This document shows, one piece after another, positions 14,316 to 21,424 of a DNA stretch of 23,060 nt (the first letter of the stretch is position 1; every line of letters begins with the position of its first letter). A model generated the notes under the pieces. That model made no database searches, was not told where the DNA came from, and was given only the letters and a program-made list of their open reading frames with translations. The stretch comes from an uncultured Eubacterium sp. Its GTDB lineage: Bacteria > Bacillota > Clostridia > Lachnospirales > Lachnospiraceae. The stretch is taken from the NCBI GenBank assembly GCA_902475415.1, contig CABRZK010000005.1, positions 1 to 23,060 on the forward strand. The letters are read 5' to 3'. The position numbers and the translations under genes are program-made.

Positions 14316-17300
14316 TTACACCTGGAGATTGCGGTATTGCTCGATGTTTCTCTCCTGATTTTCATCGTAAATGAAATAATAATCGATTTGACCGGTTCCC
14401 TGGGTATAAATATATTGTCCATAGGTTCTCACGTTACAGAATAATACGGTACTTCCCGCCGCAACACCGATGGCATATCCCTTATTGGACAGTACCAGTG
14501 GCATCCGGAGTTTTTTCTGTCCAAAAGAGATATACCGCGCTTTCGTGCTCAGATCCATAAAATCATCTGCAAGAACACCTTTGGATTTCAGGCGCTCATT
14601 TTTATCCCAGGCGAAAAAGTTCCAGGTCTGACTGTCCAGAAGCAATCGAGGTTCCGAAGGATTTTCCGTAAGCAGTTTTTTACCGTCTCTGCTTAAAAAC
14701 TGCACAGCACCATTGGCTTTTTCCACCCGAATCAGGATACGATCAGTCAGAAGCTGTACTTCAGAACGGGACTCTTTTGCGCCCCATGTTACTGCGGTAT
14801 CTGTCTGTGCTTTCCAGTTCGTATCCTGGATCGTGCCGGTGACACCTTTTACAAAGCTGATACGGATCGTCGACGGTGTGATCGGTGTCAGCCGAAGAAG
14901 TCCGGCTGCACTGGCGATCTCCAGATACTGCTTTGTCTTTTTCACCCATTTTACAGAAAAATTCCCTCTGGAATGTCCTTTGACCTGAAGATGACTCTCC
15001 GGTGGGAAGGTTCCATATGTATACGGGGATGGATTCACCAGTCCGTCGATGGCGGAAGATTTTAATTTCTTATCCGTTGATTTTTTTAACTGATTTCTGT
15101 TTTTGGGAATCAGTGCCTGATGTACTTCAAACGGTTTTGGAATTAGCACCGGTGTCTCTGTTCCGGCAATTTCCTGTTCCTTTTTCAACTGGATCTTTCG
15201 AGGACCCAGATAGCCTCTTGCCTGCCGATCCCTGTCGCCCTCTTCTCTCCGCTGCTGTTCGATCTCTTTCTGCGTGTGTACCGGTTTTGCGTATTCTTTC
15301 GCTTTTTGCAGACTTTCAGTCTGGAATTCCTGCATATGTTTCTCTTTCGGTACTTCGGTTACAATAATATCCGTAAGAGTATCCTGATACAGTACGGTAA
15401 GTTCATGAAGTGCACGGGTAGCGGCAACATACAACAGTTTGATATGCCCGTTATCCTGTGGATATTGTTCTTTTGTCGGATTCCACAGAAGTACCGCGTC
15501 AAATTCCAGCCCCTTGGTATACACCACCGGGAGAACCATGATTCCCTCTCCGAACTGACTGCGTTCCGGTGTGTAATTCATCAGATTCGGAGTATCCTGT
15601 AACAGATCCGACACCTCTTTGGCTTCCGTCTCATCGCGGCAGATTACAGCGATCGTTTCGTATCCGTTTTTTTGCCATTCCTGAATCTGGTTTGCTGCTG
15701 CATCTTTCATAGAAACTGTATCTGCACTGGCTTGCACCTTCACCTGCTTTCCGTGGCGAATGATCGGTTCCACCGGATATATCGGGAAATCTCCATGCCG
15801 AAGGATCTCTGTGGCAAATTCTGAGATTTCCACCGTGTTTCGATAGCTTTTCCGAAGCAGTCCGAATGCATCGTATGTTCCCCGCAGGATCAGTCTGCGA
15901 AGTTCTTCCCAGTCATTTAACCCCTGTCCAAAATGGATATTCTGAGAAGTATCTCCCATAACAGTATAGGTGCATCCCCGCATACAGTAGTGCAGGCAGC
16001 GATATACCATCATACCAAAGTCCTGTGCTTCATCGATGACCACATGGCTTGCTTCCCTCACCGGATCGGTTTCCTTGATCCGTTTATAGATATATGCCAT
16101 CGCCGCAAGGTCGTACACATCAAACGATGTATCTGGTATTTCGATAGGAATTCCCTCTTGCTGCTGTGCACGGAGAAAATTCTGATAAAAAGTTCGCACG
16201 GAACCATTCCATTTTCCGTTGCCAAAGTAAGTGCTGTATTTTTTGTCCAGTATTTTCCGCTCTTTTTCTGTGAAAGAGATCACTTTTCCCGTGATCACAT
16301 TTTCATAGCGGGCATACAGCATTTTATTCAACATCAGGATCTTGCTTTCCATCGAAAGGAGCGGATTGTCACGCAGATACTCCCGGATCATCGCAGGACG
16401 CATCAGACGCACACCCGTTTTTTCCATCACGATCGCCTCCTGTGGAATCTCCTGATTTTCGTATGCCTGACAGTACGCTTCCAGTTTTTCGAACCAGGCA
16501 GTACTTCCTTTCTGTTCCTGCCAAGCTTCCTGAGATACCGGATGAACGCTGTATATTTTTCCATCCCATTCCTCATATAGAAGGCGGATAAACAGCTCTT
16601 CCATCGTCATCTGACGAATCCCGTATACATCCAGCTCCGGCAGAACACCGGTGATATAATTCAGCAAAATTTTATTGCTCCCGATAATATAAAAATCTTC
16701 CGGGCGGAAATCCTCTTTGTAATTATAAAGAATATAGGAAATCCGGTGCATCGCCACTGTGGTCTTTCCGGAACCCGCCACACCCTGAACAATCAGATTA
16801 GTCCTGGGGGAGCGACGGATCAGCAGATTCTGTTCTTTCTGAATGGTTGCAATGATCTCTCCAAGTACGTTTTTTTTGCTTTTAGCAAGGTATTTGGTCA
16901 GAAGTTCATCATTGGCTACCACATCCGAGTCAAAGTAGTCTTTCAACCGGTCATTTTCAATCTCATACGTCCGTTTCCTTTCCAGATCGATCGTATGCGT
17001 CCCCTCGGAAAGAACGGTATACGAACAGGGACCAAGACCGCTTTCATAATAAACAGAAGCAATCGGTGCACGCCAGTCCAATACTAACGGCTGCGCATCA
17101 TCCCCGGAGATTCCAACACGACCGATATAATACGCTTCTTTTTGTTGTTTTTCTTCTGCAAGAAAATCAATTCTGCCAAAATACGGTTTCTTTCTGGCTT
17201 TTTCCAGGCGCACCATATTCTGTTTATATTCTTTCAGACGCGCCGTAGCATTGTTCCAGAGTGTCAGACCTTCTTTATCTTTTGCATCGTAAACTTCCAT

Positions 17301-17456
17301 CAGATCGGCAAGATCTTCATTTGCCTCTCGTATGGCTTTACGCGCCTGTACCAGATGCTCCTGGGCAACCCCGATCACATATGCCAGCTGGTGTTCTTCT
17401 GCTTCTCTGCTGATACCGGGAAGTTCTGCTGCATCCTTTTCCATTTTTTCTGCCAT
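14316..17456 (-). CDS. helD: HelD-like superfamily 1 helicase with a C-terminal GH31 N-domain-like extension
   Basis: A 1046-residue protein. Residues 1-700 are a HelD/UvrD-type ATPase: coiled-coil N terminus (20-105), Walker A GVAGSGKT (225-232), Walker B VVIDEAQD (472-479), GDTSQNIHFG (501-510), VVYTKGLEFDAV (644-655) and LLYVAATRALHEL (674-686). In Firmicutes HelD removes stalled RNA polymerase from DNA. A charged linker (700-840) follows. Residues about 845-1046 resemble the N-terminal beta-sandwich of GH31 enzymes: LEIASAAGLLRLTPITPSTI, then GYAIGVAAGSTVLF and IDYYFIYDENQ, ending IEQYRNLQV just where the GH31 barrel normally starts. No GH31 catalytic residues remain. Typical HelD is about 700-780 residues. 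The start follows GGAGAAG. The helicase call is sure; the extra domain is by eye. Confidence 0.9.
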   Translation of the reverse strand: MAEKMEKDAAELPGISREAEEHQLAYVIGVAQEHLVQARKAIREANEDLADLMEVYDAKDKEGLTLWNNATARLKEYKQNMVRLEKARKKPYFGRIDFLAEEKQQKEAYYIGRVGISGDDAQPLVLDWRAPIASVYYESGLGPCSYTVLSEGTHTIDLERKRTYEIENDRLKDYFDSDVVANDELLTKYLAKSKKNVLGEIIATIQKEQNLLIRRSPRTNLIVQGVAGSGKTTVAMHRISYILYNYKEDFRPEDFYIIGSNKILLNYITGVLPELDVYGIRQMTMEELFIRLLYEEWDGKIYSVHPVSQEAWQEQKGSTAWFEKLEAYCQAYENQEIPQEAIVMEKTGVRLMRPAMIREYLRDNPLLSMESKILMLNKMLYARYENVITGKVISFTEKERKILDKKYSTYFGNGKWNGSVRTFYQNFLRAQQQEGIPIEIPDTSFDVYDLAAMAYIYKRIKETDPVREASHVVIDEAQDFGMMVYRCLHYCMRGCTYTVMGDTSQNIHFGQGLNDWEELRRLILRGTYDAFGLLRKSYRNTVEISEFATEILRHGDFPIYPVEPIIRHGKQVKVQASADTVSMKDAAANQIQEWQKNGYETIAVICRDETEAKEVSDLLQDTPNLMNYTPERSQFGEGIMVLPVVYTKGLEFDAVLLWNPTKEQYPQDNGHIKLLYVAATRALHELTVLYQDTLTDIIVTEVPKEKHMQEFQTESLQKAKEYAKPVHTQKEIEQQRREEGDRDRQARGYLGPRKIQLKKEQEIAGTETPVLIPKPFEVHQALIPKNRNQLKKSTDKKLKSSAIDGLVNPSPYTYGTFPPESHLQVKGHSRGNFSVKWVKKTKQYLEIASAAGLLRLTPITPSTIRISFVKGVTGTIQDTNWKAQTDTAVTWGAKESRSEVQLLTDRILIRVEKANGAVQFLSRDGKKLLTENPSEPRLLLDSQTWNFFAWDKNERLKSKGVLADDFMDLSTKARYISFGQKKLRMPLVLSNKGYAIGVAAGSTVLFCNVRTYGQYIYTQGTGQIDYYFIYDENQERNIEQYRNLQV

Positions 17457-17559
17457 AGCTCTTCTCCATATTTTTATATTTTTTCACATACGACAGTGCC
17501 CATCCCCTGCAGATCTCTCGTATTTTCTGTATTACATTTACATTAGTGTGTTATTGCCT

Positions 17560-18207
17560 TTATTGAAACAGTGCTTTCATCTGATCCAGCGAATCCACAC
17601 ATGCGGTTAACATGTTCTGAAGTTCCGCGTCCGGTTTTGTCTGATCCGGTACCATGACAACCTGACAGCCTGCACGGTACGCACTGGTCACTCCGTTCGG
17701 TGAATCCTCTACCGCCATGCATGCAGACGGATCCAGTCCCAGCTGTTGGCAGGCATAGATATAAATATCCGGTGACGGTTTTCCGCACTTGACCATATTT
17801 GCACAGATGATCCGGTCAAAGTACTCGTACAGTCCGATCTGTTTCAGATATCGTGCCGCGCGTTCCGTATCAGTTGCCGTAGCGATCGCACGCTGGATCT
17901 TCTTTTCTTTCAGATATTCAAGAAGTTCTACAGCTCCTGGTTTGATCTGGATTCCATCTCGTTCCAGATATTCTTCCATCAGCTGTTTCCGATATACACG
18001 AATCGCCGGATAGTCCAGATCGGGATCCTGAAACATTTCTTTCAGATGCTCCGGCGCATATGGCTGTCCCAGCGAACGCATGGAAAGTGCCTGCTCATCA
18101 CTCATCGTATAACCAAAATGTGCCAGTGCCTGTGGCCAGCAGATCCGGTAATATTTTTCTGTGTCAATCAGTGTTCCATCCATATCAAAAATTACTGCCT
18201 GTATCAT
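17560..18207 (-). CDS. HAD-superfamily phosphatase / beta-phosphoglucomutase-like
   Basis: A 215-residue cytoplasmic hydrolase. Motif I is FDMDGTLIDT (Asp8 nucleophile, Asp10), motif II is IATATDTERA (near residue 110), motif III is the lysine in CGKPSPDIY, and motif IV is VEDSPNGVTSA. A helical cap occupies about residues 15-90, as in subfamily I enzymes of the PgmB / 2-deoxyglucose-6-phosphatase type. It would act on a small phosphorylated sugar or similar compound. The start has AAGGAGT eight bases upstream. It lies 103 bp upstream of helD on the same strand with no terminator between them, so the two may be co-transcribed. The substrate is not predictable from sequence. Confidence 0.9.
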   Translation of the reverse strand: MIQAVIFDMDGTLIDTEKYYRICWPQALAHFGYTMSDEQALSMRSLGQPYAPEHLKEMFQDPDLDYPAIRVYRKQLMEEYLERDGIQIKPGAVELLEYLKEKKIQRAIATATDTERAARYLKQIGLYEYFDRIICANMVKCGKPSPDIYIYACQQLGLDPSACMAVEDSPNGVTSAYRAGCQVVMVPDQTKPDAELQNMLTACVDSLDQMKALFQ

Positions 18208-18372
18208 TCTTTATACTCCTTGTCTGTTCTTTTCCTGTAGTCGCAAATATACCAGTTTGCATCGACAATCGTTCTTATATTTTACTACAAACCTGCACGA
18301 AAAGGAATATGAAGATCGTTGATTTGACTGAGAAACCAGTGACTGCCAGCTTTTTCAGATACATCGCAGCAT

Positions 18373-18412
18373 AAAAAGAACTCCTGCCAGCTCTGTCCGC
18401 CTGCAAGAGTTC
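18373..18412 (-). terminator. Intrinsic terminator of the holin-like gene
   Basis: On the minus strand GAACTCTTGC (18403-18412) pairs with GCAGGAGTTC (18378-18387), with one T-G pair, followed by TTTTTAT. Confidence 0.8.
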
Positions 18413-18445
18413 CCGTGTTTTCAGACACGCTCTGGTATGAAGTTG

Positions 18446-18646
18446 TTAGTGACTGCATTTGTTATATTTTGATTTGCTGATTCCAAGAATCACACCGAGA
18501 AACGTATCAATTGCCGTGATGGTTCCCACCAGCTGTTCTCCGTAGGGAAGCCCCCAGATGCCAGCCAGTGCAAAATACAACGTTCCCAAAGCCGGCAGAA
18601 AATACATGGCGAGCCATTTTAATCGATCATATGTTTTGTTACTCAT
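18446..18646 (-). CDS. Small phage-holin-like membrane protein (Dp-1 type)
   Basis: A 66-residue protein starting MSNKTYDRLKWLAMYFLPAL. Two membrane segments are visible: WLAMYFLPALGTLYFALAGI (11-30) and about 36-56 (LVGTITAIDTFLGVILGI). The pattern NKTYD-xLK, LAGIWGLPYG and VGTITAIDTFLG matches my recollection of Dp-1-type phage holins, which open the membrane for endolysin. No endolysin, tail or other phage gene is nearby, so it is an orphan. The start was set at 18646, after GGGGA, rather than 12 codons upstream. It has its own terminator. It may be a domesticated remnant, or a release or death protein. Confidence 0.8.
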   Translation of the reverse strand: MSNKTYDRLKWLAMYFLPALGTLYFALAGIWGLPYGEQLVGTITAIDTFLGVILGISKSKYNKCSH

Positions 18647-18815
18647 ATCACATTCCCCGCTTCCTGATATGTCCCACCGCATCTGTGAGACGATACCCAG
18701 CTATCTATCTGATTCACCATATGCGTGAAATGCGTTTTCTGTCACTCTTCTTATTTTGTAAGCGCAACTTTTTGGTGCTGTCTTCTTTCCGATGCTCTGC
18801 CGGTTATATCGGATG

Positions 18816-20126
18816 TTACCTCTGTTTTTTCTCGACTCTAAAGATAGCGATCAAAGAACACAGAAGCAGAAACATCGGATAAAACAGCCGTGGCATGATC
18901 TGGAAGGCGGAAATCTCGTATCCAAGTTCATGTGCTGCCGAGATAGCTACCAGCATCTGTGCACCGTAAGGGATGACTCCCTGGAAGATACAGGAAAAAG
19001 TATCCAGTAACGAAGCTGTTTTCTTCGGTGTCACGCAGTATTCCTGGGCCATTTCTTTTGCAATCGGATTCGCCATTACGATTGCAACAGTATTGTTGGC
19101 AGTTGCAATGTCCATCGCTCCGACCAGCAGTCCCATACCCAGCTGCCCGCCGCGTTTTCCCTTAAAGATCCGGTGGATCCAGCCGAGCAACGCATCAAAT
19201 CCGCCATATTCCCGGATCAGCGCACACATGGCTGCAACAAGGATCGCCACCATACAGGTCTCAAACATACCCGAGACGCCGGAACCCATATTTGCCAGCA
19301 GATCGGTCGGTGTAATATGTCCGCCAAGCAGCATGATCAGGGCACCGGAGGCAATGCCGGTTAGAAGTACCACAAATACATTGATACCGATGATTCCACC
19401 GATCAGAACCAGCACATAGGGAAGCACCTGCAGCAGATGGTACGACTGATCGACTCTTCCGTGAATCTCTGTCTGAAAAGACAGAACCAGAATCAGAACC
19501 AGTGTGATCACCGCCGCCGGAAATGCGATCCAGAAGTTTTCCCGGAATTTATCTTTCATCTCGCAGCCCTGTCCGTTACAGGCTGCGATTGTTGTATCGG
19601 AAATAAAGGAAAGATTGTCCCCGAACATTGCACCACCCATGACCGCTCCGACACAAAACGGAAGATCAAACCCGGATGCAGCAGATACCGCAACTGCGAT
19701 CGGTGTCAGCAGGGTGATCGTTCCCACGGAGGTTCCCATTGCCACCGACACGAAACAGGCCACTACAAACAGCACTGCAACCGAAAACCGCGCCGGAATC
19801 AGCGCCAGCATAAAATAGGCCACACTCTCCGCACTGCTTCTTCCGACAACGCCGACAAAGCAGCCGGCGGTCAGAAAGATCAACAACATCGTAATGATAT
19901 TCTTATCGCCCACACCCTGCGCCATCAGTTCCAGTTTTTTATCAAAATTTACTTTCCGATTCTGTACACACGCCACCAAAATCGCCGCCAGAAAAGCAAC
20001 GACGATCGGCACGTTATAAAATCCCATCGGAATCTTTAACACATATTCAAACAAAATTCCAAGCCCCAGATACAATACCAGGAACACGCCGATAGGGAGT
20101 AATGCAATTCCATTTCCTTTTTTCAT
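18816..20126 (-). CDS. NhaC-family Na+/H+ antiporter
   Basis: A 436-residue polytopic membrane protein with about eleven to twelve hydrophobic segments. Characteristic stretches are VAMGTSVGTITLLTPIAVAV (about 140-160), GGAMFGDNLSFISDTTIAAC (about 175-195), MDIATANNTVAIVMANPIA and the C-terminal FQGVIPYGAQML. They match the NhaC / ArsB-NhaD superfamily antiporters, which exchange sodium for protons or amino-acid-like substrates. The start (MKKGNGIALL) follows AAAGGAAAAAA; an in-frame ATG nine codons upstream lacks a site. The gene is 191 bp downstream of the disrupted deformylase and 169 bp upstream of the holin-like gene. The ion and substrate are not deducible. Confidence 0.9.
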   Translation of the reverse strand: MKKGNGIALLPIGVFLVLYLGLGILFEYVLKIPMGFYNVPIVVAFLAAILVACVQNRKVNFDKKLELMAQGVGDKNIITMLLIFLTAGCFVGVVGRSSAESVAYFMLALIPARFSVAVLFVVACFVSVAMGTSVGTITLLTPIAVAVSAASGFDLPFCVGAVMGGAMFGDNLSFISDTTIAACNGQGCEMKDKFRENFWIAFPAAVITLVLILVLSFQTEIHGRVDQSYHLLQVLPYVLVLIGGIIGINVFVVLLTGIASGALIMLLGGHITPTDLLANMGSGVSGMFETCMVAILVAAMCALIREYGGFDALLGWIHRIFKGKRGGQLGMGLLVGAMDIATANNTVAIVMANPIAKEMAQEYCVTPKKTASLLDTFSCIFQGVIPYGAQMLVAISAAHELGYEISAFQIMPRLFYPMFLLLCSLIAIFRVEKKQR

Positions 20127-20237
20127 GTTTATTTTTTCCTTTTCTACTATCATTCATTTATTTTGATTTTGTAACTGTTCCATACTTTCACAAGTACCCG
20201 TTTTAATCCATTAGTTAATTTCACTTTAACGCTCATA

Positions 20238-20256
20238 TGAAAAATCAGATTTTTCA
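20238..20256. repeat. 19-bp AT-rich palindrome between def and NhaC
   Basis: TGAAAAATC-A-GATTTTTCA has perfect 9-bp arms. A second short dyad, TACCAT (20283-20288) and ATGGTA (20293-20298), lies between it and the def stop. They could be operators of the antiporter gene or weak 3' structure of def. The palindrome has no GC core and no T-run outside its arms. Confidence 0.45.
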
Positions 20257-20356
20257 CATAGCTGGAAACGTAATTACTCTTTTACCATGTATATGGTACA
20301 GATTTTAGTCTTTTTATTTATATCAATATTCCGCGGCAATGATCTATTTCATGTTG

Positions 20357-20653
20357 TATGATCTGCGCGATCCAGCCGGAATACGTCTGTCGCTGCTGTT
20401 TGAAATTGACATCCTGATACTGCACTTCAATCTCCTGATACCGCATGCATTTTCTCACCCCTGCCAGAGAAAGACACCCTTCTTCCGTCTCATACGCCCC
20501 TGACTTTTTGATGATCTTCGGATTATACATCAAAACATTCATAAATCCCATGTGCACGGCAATGATATTTTTCCTTACCCCGATCATATTCGCTGCCATA
20601 CCAATTTCAAACAGCAGCGACAGACGTATTCCGGCTGGATCGCGCAGATCATA
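20357..20653. repeat. 52-bp perfect inverted repeat inside def (source and copy)
   Basis: Bases 20357-20408 (encoding the region around the late part of motif III upstream) and 20602-20653 are exact reverse complements, separated by 193 bp. The second is the inserted copy. Its ends coincide with short identities already present at the target (GATCATA on one side, CAA on the other). That is the mark of microhomology-guided template switching. Confidence 0.93.
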
Positions 20654-20669
20654 TTCGCTGCCATACCAA
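20582..20669. repeat. 23-bp direct repeat flanking the insertion in def
   Basis: The 23 bases at 20582-20604 recur exactly at 20647-20669 (offset 65 bp). They encode the GMAANMI motif, which therefore appears twice. The 42 bases between them are derived from the 3' part of the same gene in inverted orientation. Slippage between the two copies would delete exactly 65 bp and restore the reading frame. Confidence 0.93.
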
Positions 20670-20818
20670 CACACTCTTCTTCATGTGCCTTCAAAGTATC
20701 CAGCAGATCCATCCCTGTCTTCCGGTCCGACTCAGTTGCCGGCTCAGATGGCTGATTCAGGAAAAAGATATCTCTCATAATTGGTTTTACCATACTACTC
20801 CTCCATAATACAAAATGT

Positions 20819-20859
20819 CTCCCCATGGGACACATCACTTGCGTGAGAGGTGTGGGGAG
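20819..20859. repeat. Stem-loop in the def leader
   Basis: CTCCCCA (20819-20825) pairs with TGGGGAG (20853-20859), with further inner pairs CACATC/GGTGTG and TCAC/GTGA around TTGC. It lies between the def promoter and its ribosome site. On the minus strand it is followed by ACATTTTG, so termination would be weak. It may stabilise the mRNA or act as an attenuator. Confidence 0.5.
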
Positions 20860-20872
20860 TCCTGTTACAGAT

Positions 20873-20901
20873 ATAATACAATATTAATTTAAAAAAATCA
20901 A
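20873..20901 (-). promoter_or_regulatory. Sigma-A promoter of the disrupted def gene
   Basis: On the minus strand TTGATT (20896-20901), a 17-bp spacer and TATTAT (20873-20878). The -35 box overlaps the stop codon of the CD3324-type gene. Confidence 0.55.
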
Positions 20902-21158
20902 TGGTACAAAATTTTCTTTAAACTGTATATCGACAAATGAAATTCCTCCGTAAGTTCTTTCAGAGAACATCCATTTTTCTTCTTCTCACGAATCATCTGA
21001 TTTCTTTCATCCAGTTCTTTTCTTATTCCCGTGCTGTTTCCCCAGCTTTGTCTTGTACCATCTTTTTTCGGAATATAGATCAATTCTCCTGCACAGTATT
21101 CCTGAACCTGCATAAAAAGTTCCTCAGGCAGGATATCTTTTCCATTCAAATATGTCAT
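20898..21158 (-). CDS. CD3324-type small protein (Mor-like helix-turn-helix)
   Basis: An 86-residue protein starting MTYLNGKDILPEELFMQVQE, with GELIYIPKKDGTRQSWG in the middle and a C-terminal helix-turn-helix (MIREKKKNGCSLKELTEEFH, then LSIYSLKKILYH). This order matches the CD3324 family of small Firmicutes proteins, which resemble the Mor phage activator and are presumed DNA-binding. The start at 21158 follows AAAGGAG; a longer in-frame start 13 codons upstream does not. It precedes the disrupted def gene on the same strand. The target and function are unknown. Confidence 0.85.
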   Translation of the reverse strand: MTYLNGKDILPEELFMQVQEYCAGELIYIPKKDGTRQSWGNSTGIRKELDERNQMIREKKKNGCSLKELTEEFHLSIYSLKKILYH

Positions 21159-21317
21159 GTTTTTTCTCCTTTGAAATAAACTCCCATAAGATATCACAAA
21201 ACATATTTGCTGGCGATCTTTTCTTACTCCATATATCCAATCGCCATTTTTATGTCTCGCGATATATAGAGTCCGGATCCTATCATATTATTTGATTTTT
21301 TTATAAGTATAAGTATT

Positions 21318-21392
21318 TTACACATATTCCGCTTCCTTACTGATTTTGATACCTGATTGTTCCGTACTTCGTACTTTTGACCCTGGTATCAT
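21318..21392 (-). other. Possible 24-codon small ORF in the gap between the ABC gene and the CD3324-type gene
   Basis: An ATG at 21392 is preceded by GAGG about nine bases earlier and by a TATAAT-like box that overlaps the start region. It opens 24 codons starting MIPGSKVRSTEQSGIKISKE and ending at TAA 21318-21320. Its 5' half is a dyad whose ends are GATACC and GGTATC. It could be a small peptide, a regulatory leader or chance. Confidence 0.25.
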
Positions 21393-21424
21393 TATAATAT
21401 ACCTCAAAAGATAAGTAAATAAAT

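Larger units (their letters stand above)
20318..20793 (-). pseudogene. def: Peptide deformylase, disrupted by a 65-bp self-derived insertion
   Basis: Peptide deformylase removes the formyl group from the start methionine of new proteins. The start MVKPIMRDIFFLNQ has a GGAGGAG site. Motif I is present as CVGMAANMI (Gln replaced by Met), motif II as EEGCLSL and motif III as QHEIDH, all needed for the metal site. After GMAANMI the frame is lost: translation continues with CAIQPEYVCRCC and stops at 20584, giving a 69-residue product. The remainder (GVRKNIIAVHMGFMNVLMYN and onward) is open in another frame to 20318. The inserted 65 bp equal 2 modulo 3, and removing them gives an intact 136-codon gene. 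The organism presumably has another deformylase elsewhere. Confidence 0.9.

Noticed and set aside
15933..16580. A 215-codon plus-strand ORF inside helD
   Set aside because: It is antisense to the helicase core, including Walker B, with no independent coding evidence.
18788..18813. Dyad TCCGAT/ATCGGA after the NhaC stop
   Set aside because: Six pairs with a 14-base loop and no T-run; too weak to call a terminator.
20584..20793. Short protein ending in CAIQPEYVCRCCLKLVWQRI as a separate gene
   Set aside because: It is the front of the deformylase followed by a frame-shifted reading of the inserted inverted copy, not an independent gene.
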